From Aphanomyces cochlioides (lineage: Eukaryota > Oomycota > Saprolegniomycetes > Saprolegniales > Verrucalvaceae): a stretch of 64,000 nucleotides of DNA. Positions within the stretch are counted from its first letter, which is position 1. The number at the start of each line of letters is the position of its first letter. Both the position numbers and the translations under genes were made by a program. The notes under the pieces were generated by a model. The model ran no database searches and had not been told where the DNA came from. It worked only from the letters and a program-made list of their open reading frames with translations. Shown piece after piece: positions 50,651 to 61,084 of the stretch. The stretch is from positions 2,480,001-2,544,000 of the forward strand of contig JAHQRK010000009.1 in the NCBI GenBank assembly GCA_019828595.1, given 5' to 3'.

Positions 50651-52157
50651 TACTGATTTCCCTCCCGTTTGGAAACGGCTGAAAAACATTAATTGTTTAG
50701 ATATATAACATTTTAAAGGTATTAGTTTAAGGGGTAAGCTCCTTTACCATTCATTGAGACTTCATTTCTGATGGTGGAAACATCACTACATCGTCAACAA
50801 GATCAGCAAGAACTGTGTTAATCAACTACACTAGTGTAAGACCATTGTCATCAACACTCCAATTCTCAAATTGATGACTCAGTGTCGACAAGCCATCATC
50901 AAGAATCCCAACACGCTCCCAGCAGTTTGATATTGTCGATGGTGTCACTTCTCTCCAAGCATCTCGAGCCCAACGAATTGCATCGAGAAGCGGTACGTCA
51001 TACAGTTTGGCCTGGCCACCAGATATCACACAGTTGACTTGTTTTAGGGCATGCTCAAGTTGCTTCTTCTTGATTTTTGCCTTGAAGGAAGCAATAATTC
51101 CGGCGTCAAGAGGTTGCAGGTGTGCAGTTGTGTTAGGAGGCAGGAATTTCAGTTCAACATTAGTCAAGTCGATCTCCACTTTGTGAGAGGATACATTGTC
51201 GACCAACAGCAAGATTTTGCGACCTTGAGAAGCCATTTTGTCGTTGAGATCGTTGAGGTAAGACTTGAAAATGGTGGAGTTCATCCAAGCCTTCTTACTT
51301 GCAGCATATTTGAACCCAAGATCTTTGCAGCTTTTGCCTTTGAAACATCTTGGTCGCTGAGCATTGCCAATGAAGAGTGGATCGATCATCTCCAAACCGT
51401 TCGCGTTTGTGGTAAGAGCTATGGAGATTCGCTTCTTTGATTTCTTCACGCCAGGCAGGCGATTACGAGTAATGGAGCGGTGAGGTGCCAACGAAAAGAA
51501 GTACGATGTCTCATCCATATTGAAAACATCATGTTTGGAGTAGCCCGCGGTAGCTTTCATCATAGCTTGACGGCCTTTGTCCACAGCTTCAAGGCATGCT
51601 GAACGCGCTTCGCCGTGCTGAATTTTGTTGCTGAAGCCGTGTCTCTTCTGGAATTTTTCGAGCCAGCCGTTCGAGAAGGCCAGCATCGTGCAAGGCGGTA
51701 TGCCACTCGTGTTGCACAGTTCGAAAGCTTGGTGTTTGATCAAGTCTCCAGTTATGGAGACTCCGATAGCTTCACATTTTAGGACCCAACTGGCTAATTC
51801 GCTTTCAATTTCCGGCAATCGCACTGAGCTGTCATTCTTTCTAGACTTAGCATCAAAGCGTTGAGAGTCTCCCTTTTTCAGGATCTTGCATATTGCTGAC
51901 TTAGTCGGCGGTTTGAGTTGTTTAAACTCTTGTGCTGCCCATATTCCCAACTCAGTGTACGTCCCGTGCGGTTGCGACTTCCATCTCAAGCGGAGGAGGT
52001 TCTTGTCATGGATGGTCATTCTTGTCTTGGTCATTGTGAACGATGAATTCGAAATTTTGAAACTTTGATCGTCATCCAAAAACTCCGAAAATCTATACTT
52101 ATAATGTTTCAGAAATTATCGAGTTGTGACCGTTTCCAATCCGGAGGGAAATCAGTA
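50651..52157. mobile_element. pogo/Tigger-type DNA transposon, TA target duplication
   Basis: The element spans 50653-52155 (1503 bases) between TA duplications at 50651-50652 and 52156-52157. Both ends read CTGATTTCCCTCC inward, then a 3-base mismatch and TTGGAAACGG. It carries one uninterrupted transposase gene, so it may be autonomous. Comparison with the empty MITE at 22.6 kb supports this boundary. Confidence 0.85.
50826..52034 (-). CDS. pogo/Tigger/jerky-type transposase
   Basis: ATG 52034 (MTKTRMTIHDKNLLRLRWKS), 402 residues. The N-terminal third has two helix-turn-helix units of the CENP-B/pogo kind (second one: LIKHQAFELCNTSGIPPCTM and WLEKFQKRHGFS). The DDE_1 catalytic core follows: DVFNMDETSYFF (first Asp), ILLLVDNVSSHK (second Asp) and LQPLDAGIIASFK (third Asp). 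No internal stop or frameshift. The start may be the TTG at 52079, but ATG 52034 is preferred. Confidence 0.92.
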   Translation of the reverse strand: MTKTRMTIHDKNLLRLRWKSQPHGTYTELGIWAAQEFKQLKPPTKSAICKILKKGDSQRFDAKSRKNDSSVRLPEIESELASWVLKCEAIGVSITGDLIKHQAFELCNTSGIPPCTMLAFSNGWLEKFQKRHGFSNKIQHGEARSACLEAVDKGRQAMMKATAGYSKHDVFNMDETSYFFSLAPHRSITRNRLPGVKKSKKRISIALTTNANGLEMIDPLFIGNAQRPRCFKGKSCKDLGFKYAASKKAWMNSTIFKSYLNDLNDKMASQGRKILLLVDNVSSHKVEIDLTNVELKFLPPNTTAHLQPLDAGIIASFKAKIKKKQLEHALKQVNCVISGGQAKLYDVPLLDAIRWARDAWREVTPSTISNCWERVGILDDGLSTLSHQFENWSVDDNGLTLV

Positions 52158-52467
52158 TTTATTTTGAAATTTTGCCAGACGCACCCTTAGTCTTTTTCAC
52201 TGAAATTTGTATTTTTGACTAAAAATTGAAATATTCTCAAATATTATTCAGGTATAGTGAGTTCAAGTGTAATATGAAAGTACATTCAATAAAGTAAAGT
52301 TTTGAATGTGTGTTTTGCGTGTGTTTTTGTGAAGAAGGCAAATACTCGATTCTGATTGGCTATCGATTTCAAATAGATTTGGAAAAATAGATACATTTTT
52401 CACCCCAGTCACAATTTAGAGTGTAAATAACAATATTTTCACTGGAAAAAATTCGACGACATATAAG

Positions 52468-53304
52468 ATGCGATTCCGCTTGGTGGCATTCGACTTGGAT
52501 GGAACACTCCTTGATGCAGCGAATCGAGTGAGCGCTAGGACCATTGCGGCCATAAAGCGCGTCGCAGCGACCGGTGCCACCATTTCGCTCTGCTCTGGCC
52601 GGTCTATGGCTTGCATGATGGACGCACAAGCGCAGTTGGGACTGCCATGCGTCATCCTGTCATGCAACGGTGCCGCCGCTTTTGATGCGGCGAGTCGTCC
52701 CCTTTACGTCGATACAATGTCAACGGAAATCGTTCAAACTGTCCTCAACACGGCCGAACGCATGGAACGCTGCGTGAATCTCTACGACGAAGTCCGTGGC
52801 ATCATACACGCTCGACCAACTCACTCTTCGCACCATGAACTCATTGATCGCTATGGCACACGCACTGGTGGAAAATACAACATTGTTGAAGCGTATGATC
52901 TGAATGCCGTGGCGCCGTGCCAAGTCGCTGTCCTTGGTGATGATCCAGCAGAAATCCATTCGACACTTGAGTCTGTCCTGCCCCACCACGACGTCCAAGT
53001 GAATTCATACAGCTATTTCGTCGAATGCATCCCACGAGCAATCAACAAAGGCATTGGTCTCCAGCGCCTCGCCAAGCATCTTGACATTCCTCTCGCTGCC
53101 ACTGTGGCGTTTGGTGATGGTGCGAACGATCTTGAATTTGTCCAAACTGCTGGTTTCGGTATTGCAATGCAGAATGCAATCGACCAAGTGAAACAAGTTG
53201 CCAAAAAAGTCACTGCGTCATCCCATGATGCTGATGGAGTGGCGATTGAATTGGAGGAGATGCTTTCTCAAGGACTCTTTGGTCCCTCGCAGACAAATGC
53301 CTAA
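52468..53304 (+). CDS. HAD-superfamily (Cof type) phosphatase
   Basis: ATG 52468, 278 residues, single exon. Motif I FDLDGTLLD is at the N-terminus, motif II CSGRS near residue 42, motif III a conserved Lys within INKGIGLQRL, and motif IV GDGANDLEF near residue 218. The large inserted cap between motifs II and III fits Cof/HAD-IIB proteins, which hydrolyse sugar or nucleotide phosphates such as pyridoxal phosphate or FMN. Mg-dependent and cytosolic by family. A CCAAT box (ATTGG 52355-52359) lies about 110 bases upstream. The Cof family is most common in bacteria, but also found in oomycetes and fungi. Confidence 0.93.
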   Translation: MRFRLVAFDLDGTLLDAANRVSARTIAAIKRVAATGATISLCSGRSMACMMDAQAQLGLPCVILSCNGAAAFDAASRPLYVDTMSTEIVQTVLNTAERMERCVNLYDEVRGIIHARPTHSSHHELIDRYGTRTGGKYNIVEAYDLNAVAPCQVAVLGDDPAEIHSTLESVLPHHDVQVNSYSYFVECIPRAINKGIGLQRLAKHLDIPLAATVAFGDGANDLEFVQTAGFGIAMQNAIDQVKQVAKKVTASSHDADGVAIELEEMLSQGLFGPSQTNA

Positions 53305-53906
53305 AAAGATTCAACAATGTTGAGGCGTATTTCACCCTGCGTCTACTACGTAGTATTAAAACTAACGTCACAGTTGAGTAACAACGAGAGAATCGACAAG
53401 AGCATACTACTCTTATCCTTTTCAATCGACTAATCAAGGAGTAATCAATATGCAAGAAGCATCGTGTACCCATCTTACATGACAGCATTTTGGTTTTTTG
53501 TCTTGTTGCATGCATGACAGGTGCAATTTCGATTTGTGCGACGCCCCAATCAATAAACTCAGCGCAATAAATATGAGACCAAGCAAACTTTGAGGAAAAG
53601 TTCACGAGAACACCAAGCAATACTCTTCACACCTTCAAGAAAACGATTGAAGGCGTCAGTCCACACCAAAGAGTCATCTTGCAACATTCTATGCAACGTT
53701 TGCTCGAATGAGTCTCGTCATGAGGCACCAGAAAGTTTGCCGTATAAACGCAATAAGTATAAAACTTTGAGAAAAACATACAAGTTAAACATTCAAAAAG
53801 CGGTAATCATACCTGCCCCCCCCTCTACGGGCTATCAGCATTCATAATGTTAGAGTTATATCTCTCACTGGACAAAAAACTCCTGGTTATATTTTTTGCG
53901 CTGAGT
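53305..53906. other. Intergenic, no gene seen
   Basis: 3' flank of the HAD gene; no repeat or RNA gene. Confidence 0.5.
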
Positions 53907-54308
53907 TTATATTTCTCGGAACGTAGAATGGACAAAAATGTTACCAAAACTACTCGAAAGAGGTCCTAAGGGCCTGGTCGAAGTTTGCAGCAGCGACTTT
54001 TTGGAGTTCGACTTAAGTCGTTGAAGACAAGTCGACGAGTGGTCGGCGTCGTCAACTTTACAAAAGTCGGACAAATCGTCATAATAGAACCAACGCAAGG
54101 GCATTTCGTTGTTTCGAATAGTTTGCACGATTCGTAGAAGGCCTGGATGTCGCCACCTATCGCTCCCTATTGCAGTAACAGCGCCAACGATGCATGGCTT
54201 TATCGCCAGCACTGTGATTTCATCCATTTTAAACATGCACTCACAGGAACCACATAAGGGCACCACAGTAGCAAACAATAACAGTAAGCGAGTCCAACAA
54301 TGACCCAT
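53907..54308 (-). CDS. Candidate small secreted protein
   Basis: ATG 54308 (MGHCWTRLLLLFATVVPLCG), 133 residues. The first 20 residues fit a signal peptide. The mature part has six or so Cys (SCECMF, KPCIVGA, DFCKVDDADHSSTCLQ) and no family that I can name; the Cys spacing does not match canonical elicitins well. It lies in a transposon-rich stretch, as many oomycete secreted proteins do. It may also be a chance frame. Confidence 0.4.
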   Translation of the reverse strand: MGHCWTRLLLLFATVVPLCGSCECMFKMDEITVLAIKPCIVGAVTAIGSDRWRHPGLLRIVQTIRNNEMPLRWFYYDDLSDFCKVDDADHSSTCLQRLKSNSKKSLLQTSTRPLGPLSSSFGNIFVHSTFREI

Positions 54309-55414
54309 TGGCGTATAAAACCTCAAGGCAATGGACGTAGAGAGTCAAACTAAGTAAAAGCAAACTGTATTTATCATATTAAGGACAATTATGACAAGAT
54401 TTCTTAACATCAAGCTTTCTTAAAACTCATTGCCTGGTTCCAGTGTCTCTGAGCATATATCTCAACGTTACTGATATCCTCAACTGATCATCGCTGTCTT
54501 GAATATCCAAAAACAACACGCTAACTATAACTTTATCCTCTTCTTTTTTCTTCATGGACGTCGATCCTCACGTTGGACTTTTGACAAGTCGTATAGCGAG
54601 CCTGTATCTTAATTTGCCCATGTGATGACTTTTTCGGGATCTTTGATGACATCGCAATGATGGGCAATGTCCTATCACCTCGGCAGCTGTGTCCCCCATC
54701 CTTGTGTCTATGGATCAACTTCCCGACATTAATGAGTCGACTCTTCAGCAAAGGAAACGCATTCGTCGTTGGAATTTTTCGACTTTCCCCTGTCTTTATC
54801 AATTTGCTTTGACTTCCGAGCTCGATAGGCCACGCAAAAGTGGTATCGTCATCAGTTTCAAGGGCAAAAGTGGTATCATGCATCAGTTTCAAGGATCTTT
54901 TGGATTCGATAGACCACGCAAGAGTGCCGTCGGGCATCACTTTGACCGTTCACGAATTAAGATAAATCCTACCTCGGTCATCCTAGGCACTCTGGGACAT
55001 TCTTGATTATTTTCAGTGAGCCGTTTGTGTCCATACAACAGTCAGATGTCGCGCAGTGCTTATTCGATGCATGGAGAATGACGACAGGGCACCCTTGGCT
55101 GGTTACGTGCGGGTGTTTACCACTTGATCATGTGAAGTTTTCCATCAAGCTGTATTGAACCTATAAGTTAATATTTTTCACACACTATATTGTCTGTTAT
55201 AAATTCTTGTCTTTGTCCTCGGTTTATTCTATAGCTGTCAAATTATAAAAATTAATAATCTTTGCAATAAGTACTTTATTCGTTCTTGGGAGTAGATGAG
55301 CTTGAGTGTACTGTACGATGTAGATATAAATCTATTTTTAGATAATGTGTGTCTAATGATAGACAAAAACCTGCACGTTGATCAGTTCTCGTCACGGAAG
55401 CAAACACAACTGCA
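54309..55414. other. Intergenic between secreted candidate and MULE
   Basis: No firm gene. A short imperfect tandem repeat lies at about 54829-54935. The 3' part is AT-rich and may contain the MULE terminal region, but no clear end could be found. Confidence 0.45.
54829..54935. repeat. Imperfect tandem repeat
   Basis: Units built on GAT(A)GGCCACGCAAAAGTGGTAT and ATCAGTTTCAAGG recur three times, partly overlapping. It looks like slippage within an old coding region; function unknown. Confidence 0.5.
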
Positions 55415-57152
55415 ATGAATGTTCCATCAGACGACCACGCTCCAGACACTACAATCACCTTACCTTGTCACCCCGTCGATGTCTTTCCTACTCCTGAAGA
55501 AGCCATAAGATCAGTAAATTACTTTGCCTGTCAGCATGGTTACGCTGTTGTTGTTGAACATGCATAGTACGACAAAGACAAGCAACGTCGGCGATTGAAG
55601 CTTGAGTGTGACCGGCACGGTGAAAAAAGACAAAGATGCCCACGCTCTAACGCTAAACGTCGTTTAAACACTTCATCTCGTCGATGTGGATGCCCAATGG
55701 CTTTAAATGTTTCCGAGTACTTGGTACCTCTCAATGGAAAATTGATTATCGTGGACTTGAAACAACTCACAACCATCCCCCAACGTCAACTCCCTCTTCC
55801 CACCCAGTACATCGTAGGGCCGATCGTGATTAATTTGTTCTTGGCGCAATTAAAATAGATGGTGAAATTGGAGTTCGAGCAGATCAAACTCATGCACGAC
55901 TTTTGATTGAACGTCCAGCATTGAGGATCACTACGAGAGACATCTACAACGAGCTTCAACGGAGTTTGCGAGTCGAATTGAATGGGCGCACTCAGATTGA
56001 TCATCTTTTACACCTCTTAAACAGCGCTGAATACACCAGAACTTTCCAACAAGATGACCATGATCACATTTCATATTTGTTCTTTGCTTTCAATGAAAAT
56101 CTAGAGATCTTTTCCAAAAATTGCGATGTCATAATCATGGATTGCACTTACAAGTAGTTGGGATGCCCCTACTGAATATTATTGGTGTCTCTGGCTCAAA
56201 CACAACTTTGCACTTAGCCCAGGCCTTCTTACGTGGCGAAACTGAGGTGGATTATCACGTGATTTAGCCCTCTTGAATGCACTAGGGAGTGTGTTTCCTC
56301 AAATTCCTGTTTTATTGTGCATTTGGCATATCATGAAAGATGTCGAGAAGCATGCCCGACTGCATGCATTCCCCCAGGAGATCGATCCTGAAAAGTTCAC
56401 CCCTCGAGCTCCAAAGTGGCGAGACACAGCTCTTCATAGAGCTTTCTGTGAGTCTTTTCTACAGTTATTGCAATCTGCAACAGTTGGAATCTATGAGCAA
56501 AGATACTAGGAACTACAACGACTGTCACCGCCCGCGACTGCCTACATCGATGATGTTTGGATGGATATTTGGAAAGAGCGCATCGTGCGCTGTTGGACCA
56601 ACAATCACATGCACTATGGCATGCAAACTACCTCGCGAGTTGAAGGTTACCATTCAACCCTTAAAACATGGATCGCATCGTCTACAAGTGACTTATACAC
56701 GTCTGTTACACTGGTGGAGATCCAGCATATCTAGATATCGTACTACTGTGTCTGATGCTGAAGTCAAAATTAAATCCCAGCTCACAGATGCAACCTTTAC
56801 CAAAGTCGTTAGTGTTATTCAGGATTACGCTCTTCTACAATGTTTGAAATACTCTAGCGAGTCTCCTGCTCGACCATGGTCTGCCGAATACCGTCGCGTG
56901 ATGGGCTTACCTTGTGTGTACGAGCTCAAGGCCATTCGACTTGCAAATGGCTATTTGGAGCCATCCAACTTCGATGCTCACTGGTGGATTGACCGCCAGT
57001 TGGCCCCACCACAAGCCCCAATAGTCCTCGAGTCACGCCGCATTGCCGACTTACAAGCGGAACGAGCCGCCGAATGAGCCAAAAGGAAGCATAAAGGACG
57101 TGGTGGCCGCCGCCGCACTGAACCACGCATCTTATCTATCTCAGAGAAATGA
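55415..57152 (+). pseudogene. FAR1/MULE-type transposase, decayed
   Basis: A full-length gene can be traced from ATG 55415 to about 57152. N-terminal zinc-binding FAR1-like part (NYFACQHGYAVVVEHA, then LKLECDRHGEKRQRCP), then MULE core pieces FFAFNENLEIFSKNCDVIIM and DCTYK, and PQIPVLLCIWHIMKDVEKHA, and a tail rich in basic residues (AKRKHKGRGGRRR). Lesions: TAG at 55565-55567 and a frameshift near 55850; TAG at 56155-56157; more frame changes near 56500; TGA at 57075-57077. It is a dead Mutator-like element. Confidence 0.85.
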
Positions 57153-57810
57153 AGCAACCTCAATGTACATGGTCAATGCCATTTGGCCAAATGCATCGCG
57201 GTAATCGCTTCCAAATTTAAGTGAGGCGCTTGCAATGGGACTTGGAAATCCTCCAAGCTTCCAATCGCTCTCACAGAATTAAACCACGCTACATAACAGT
57301 CAGTAAATGCATTTTAAAAATATACTCACTGGTTGTTAGGGATATAGTGGATGCGCTTGGATGAAGTGGTGGCGCATTGATGTGCCAAGCTCAGGAGCCG
57401 ATCCAAGGCGCCGCGTCTGCGCCGCTCGCATGTGCTGTGCCGGCGAAGGCAGCGCCAAAACAAAGTCGAGCAATAAACGAATGTACGAGGCATGCCTCAA
57501 CTCCATGTCCAAAGCCTCGTTCAATCGCGTAGAGCTCCAGAAAATACGTCCTTGTCGTAAACATCTACATGATAGTGGAGTAGACAAACTTGGCGTTGTG
57601 TCATGGCACTGTGATGTGCCAAGCTCAGGAGCGGCTTCGTTGAGCAGCTTCAGCAGATACCGGCGCGGAGAACTGCTGACCTCTGTCTTACACATTGTTG
57701 ACGGCATCGAGGGTATAGGGATTAGGGGAAGATCTATATATTGGATGTAAGAGGTTCATTATCAAACCAGTGGCCGAAAATTTTTCATGACTTATATAAA
57801 TAGACTATCT
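57153..57810. other. Repeat-containing region, no firm gene
   Basis: A 20-base unit occurs twice exactly (57379-57398 and 57613-57632), 234 bases apart. The sequence is open in two frames on opposite strands (for example RLNEALDMELRHASYIRLLL on the minus strand) without known family. It may be part of a decayed gene. Confidence 0.4.
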
Positions 57811-59216
57811 TTAGACGTCTACATCACTATCACTGGTTGCTGAAGATGAATCTGAGGTCATTGATCCTTCATCATCGGCGTCGTTGAGAAGAAGTAATTC
57901 ATACAATTGTGTGACAAGCTTGTCACAATGACGCACACATTTCCAAATGACGCCGGGTGAGAGACTCTCAAATGCAGCGTCTAAGCGGAGACGCACATCA
58001 GCAAAGGTAGTGTCTACTGTGTACTGAACTCCAACATCACCTTTCACTTTGGACCACACCATTTCGATCGGTTGCAAATCCGAATGATTTGGTGGCGTGT
58101 ACACAACAAAGTGCCGACGAGCCCGAGCCATAGACACAACAACAGGTTCGATCTGAGCAGTCAGCACAGGTTTGAGCTTGGCCCATATTCTTGACTTCAG
58201 GTCATGACTGTCGATATCAACGCAATACCTCTGGCAAGCCAGCAACAGATCCGACTTCCGCCATGTTCCTCGAGGAGTATCTGGCGGCACACCCTTGTGG
58301 TATTTAGCATTATCCATGACAAAGATGGCCTCTCGTTTGCCCATGGCTTCGACCGTGTCCATGGCGCTTCGAAACCAATCCACGAAGTAAGCATGGCGAA
58401 ACATTGCATGATAGTCCTTGGGTTCCTTCTTTGTTGTCCGTCCACCCTCGAAAATATCGAGAACGATAACTTAAGCCTTCTCGGGTGTACTGTCAGCCAT
58501 GACACCAGCAATAAAACAAAGTCTCCTGCCTTTGTGCTTCTCCCTCACAGATCCATTGTCGCTTGGGTCGTACAGACTGTCTTGATGTCGAGATAGTGGT
58601 GGTGAATGTAGCTTTCGTCTAAGTAGACAACGGTTGTGCCTTGTGGAACCGTTGCCATTCGTTGAACATAGGCGTCTCGAGCAGCAGCATGTGCACTTGA
58701 GATCTTGTATGTGGCCTTTTGTCCACGTTTGCCGCGCTTAAAGCCAAGCTTATCCAAATATTGTTGAACAATTCGCAGACAACGCTGTCACGGTCACTCG
58801 AGTTGCATTTGATTACTCGAGCTTCGAGAAGCACAGACATTACATCTTTTGCAACAGTACGGATGCGTGTCAAGCTGCGTTGGCGAATGAACTGGCGCAC
58901 CATGGAAGAGACAGCAAGTGTGCGAGGAATGCGTGTCGGCCGGTGTTGTTGGTTTGAGGATGGAGGGACAGCGTTCACAGTTTTCGTTCGTAAGTAGTCG
59001 GACCAAATTTCTTGCACAATTCTCGGGCTACGACCAAGAAGACGAGTTGTAGCTGAGACATTGCGGGCATTGTCGCGACGCAGTTCAACATGAAGACGCA
59101 GTATGTCAAGACGCTCTTCTTTACTTAGACTTCTCTGGCGCTCTTTACGAATAAAGTTGGTGATCTCGTCGTAGTCGTTTGATTTGAAAGTGAATTGAAG
59201 TGGGTAAGGTATAGAT
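57811..59216 (-). pseudogene. Tc1/mariner-type transposase, decayed (copy 1)
   Basis: Reading from about 59216 down: N-terminal helix-turn-helix (RSLSKEERLDILRLH, GRSPRIVQEIWSDYL), then TTVVYLDESYIHHHY (first Asp), FVMDNAKYHKG (second Asp) and YTPPNHSDLQPIEMVWSKVK (Glu). Disruptions: a frameshift near 58760, another near 58590, and a TAA within 58470-58475 after STPEKA. The C-terminal tail is acidic and Ser-rich. This oomycete-type element is the parent family of copy 2 next to it. Confidence 0.85.
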
Positions 59217-59439
59217 TTATGGAGGTTTATGCTGGAAATAAAAAATAACCTCTCCCAAATTCATTTTTATTAATTATAAAAGGTTATTATGTTATCAAGA
59301 CCAAAATGGGCGATGTCATGACTTCTTTGTAAGATATCTCAGAGATTATCGGTTTTCAGGAGAATATGCCATCTGGTTGGAAAGTTGCAAGCAAATATAT
59401 CCTCGATGCCTTCGACCACTGTGGGTTTATCCTATCCCT

Positions 59440-60081
59440 TTCATTATTTAAGTACTCGGGTGGTGCGCCTATCCTCCTGGGGAGTGTCTTCAACACTCCC
59501 CGACTCGTCAGGATGTACAATTGGGAGCATCGGTCCATGGTTGCGTGGCTTGAACGTAGATGCCACGCGCATACGCATTGTCCTTGGAGAGCATGTATGA
59601 AGAAGAGCCCTTACGACTGCCACGCTTGAAACCAAGTCGCGAGAAATATCTCTGCACTGTACGGACTGCCGAGTCTCACTTTAGTGTCGCCAATGACAAC
59701 TTGAATGACATCCAAATGGTTTAGATAGGCCATGACGTCAAAGGCTGTGGTACGCTGGCCCAATGCACGTCTGTCGCGCACGAATTTCTGTATACGCTCA
59801 ACATTGCGCTTTGTGTGTGGAATTCTGGTACAATGAGCTGTTCGGTTTGATGGCACAGTCGCTGTTGTTACTGTTCCTTTGAGCTGGTATTCTCTCCACA
59901 CGGCTTCGAGCACAACCAGGCATCGACCAAGGGACTCTAAGACCATTTGCGCCACGCCTTTGACAACTTCGCTTCGGTAATGTTCATGCAGTCGTAATAT
60001 GTCCAAGCGTTCGCCCTCAGTGAGAGAACGTTGGGGTTACCGAGCGACAAAGTCGATGCACTGCTTAATTGTTGGTTTCAT
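59440..60081 (-). pseudogene. Tc1/mariner-type transposase N-terminal fragment (copy 2)
   Basis: From ATG 60081 (MKPTIKQCIDFVAR) with a TAA right after, then RSLTEGERLDILRLHEH and IPHTKRNVERIQKFVRDR, clearly homologous to copy 1 but with different details. It ends after a region that matches FSRLGFKRGSRKGSSSYML and has no catalytic core. It is an old truncated relative, same strand as copy 1. Confidence 0.75.
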
Positions 60082-60265
60082 TGCAACTTTATATATCAGC
60101 TGTTTGCTTTGTTCAACACACCTATCCAATTGCCAAATAAGCTCTATTCTAATAATTGTAAAGGTTATTAAAACATAAGGTTCCGTTTCCAACATTTCAG
60201 GAGAACCACTATAAATAAATTCTCAAAATCGGGCAACTTAGTACTTTGTTATAAAGATTATTACT

Positions 60266-61084
60266 ATTAGCAGAGAGTTTTGACCTACATTTTCGTCTTT
60301 AAAGTCATGTTTCTCAAAGGCTATAATGTTTTCCAAGTTATTTCTTATTGCATGCAAATCCTCATGAAATTCTTATTCGGCGGGTCAAATTTCTTATCAA
60401 AACTCAAATACTTTGCTTCAGTATGGAGAAAAGTTCATCGTCGTTGTCGACCACTGTCAAGTGGCTCATTCATATAACGCCAACAAGCCAGGACAGAGCT
60501 TTGTGAAGGCAAAGCTACACGATCTTGAAAAGATTGTCGATCCCATTCGAGATGCTTCGTTTTGTTTATCCGTGTAGATTCCTATTTACATGTATTTTGG
60601 ATGCATGCCTTGGCTGCCACGTTGAGGTGATTCAAATGAAATTCACAGACTCAGAGATCATTGCAAACGATTGCATGACTACATCAAGACATGTCGGCGT
60701 ATCTCGATGTGTCAACCATCGTAAACACACGAGCGTTTGGAGCAAGTCTCGCGAAGAGACTCAACAGAACAAAAACAAGACTGCATTTGTCTTGTCAAGA
60801 GTATAGATGGACACTGCAGATGGACCACAGTCCGTGAAAGAGAGATTCAAGGAATGTCTTATCCATATGTGCGTAGAGGTGAGCACCTCTTTTCGTGCTG
60901 GACGTGGCATGAGGTGACTAGTAAGAGCTGAGAAGAATACAGGAGGAATCCTAAGGAAAGGCAAGAATGTTGGGAGGAGAGGACGAAATCGGAGAAAAGG
61001 GAAAAAACGTTGGTCATACTGGGGCTCGAACCCAGGACCCTGGCGTTATTAGCACCATGCTCTACCGACTGAGCTATACGACCT
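60266..61084. repeat. 0.8-kb duplicated block, copy 1, ending in tRNA-Ile
   Basis: About 99% identical to 63037-63855, at an offset of 2771 bases; only scattered single-base changes were seen (for example AAAGGCTATAATG against AAACGCTAAAATG). The last 74 bases are tRNA-Ile on the minus strand. No known protein is encoded; frames such as FIVVVDHCQVAHSYNANKPG are interrupted. Confidence 0.92.
61011..61083 (-). tRNA. tRNA-Ile (AAU), copy 1
   Basis: 73 bases including discriminator: acceptor GGTCGTA with TATGACC, D arm GCTC..GAGC, anticodon arm TGGTG-CTAATAA-CGCCA with anticodon AAT, T arm CTGGG-TTCGAGC-CCCAG. No intron. AAU is the common Ile anticodon in eukaryotes (read as IAU). Confidence 0.95.

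Larger units (their letters stand above)
50405..52189. mobile_element. Harbinger-like MITE, copy 2, split by a pogo-type transposon
   Basis: The outer parts (50408-50652 and 52158-52186) match MITE copy 1 at 22565-22846 almost base for base, including ends and TTA target duplications (50405-50407 and 52187-52189). The break falls at the TA that precedes CTGATTTTGAAA in the empty copy. Confidence 0.88.

Noticed and set aside
50653..50700. Reading the pogo ends as part of the MITE
   Set aside because: The empty MITE at 22.6 kb lacks this sequence and the TA duplication marks the border.
53907..54308. Elicitin assignment for the small secreted candidate
   Set aside because: Cysteine number and spacing do not fit the six-Cys elicitin pattern, so only a generic call was kept.
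60281..60700. Open frames in the 0.8-kb block as a LINE ORF1 or endonuclease
   Set aside because: Frames are short, broken at the same places in both copies, and no RT or endonuclease motif is visible.
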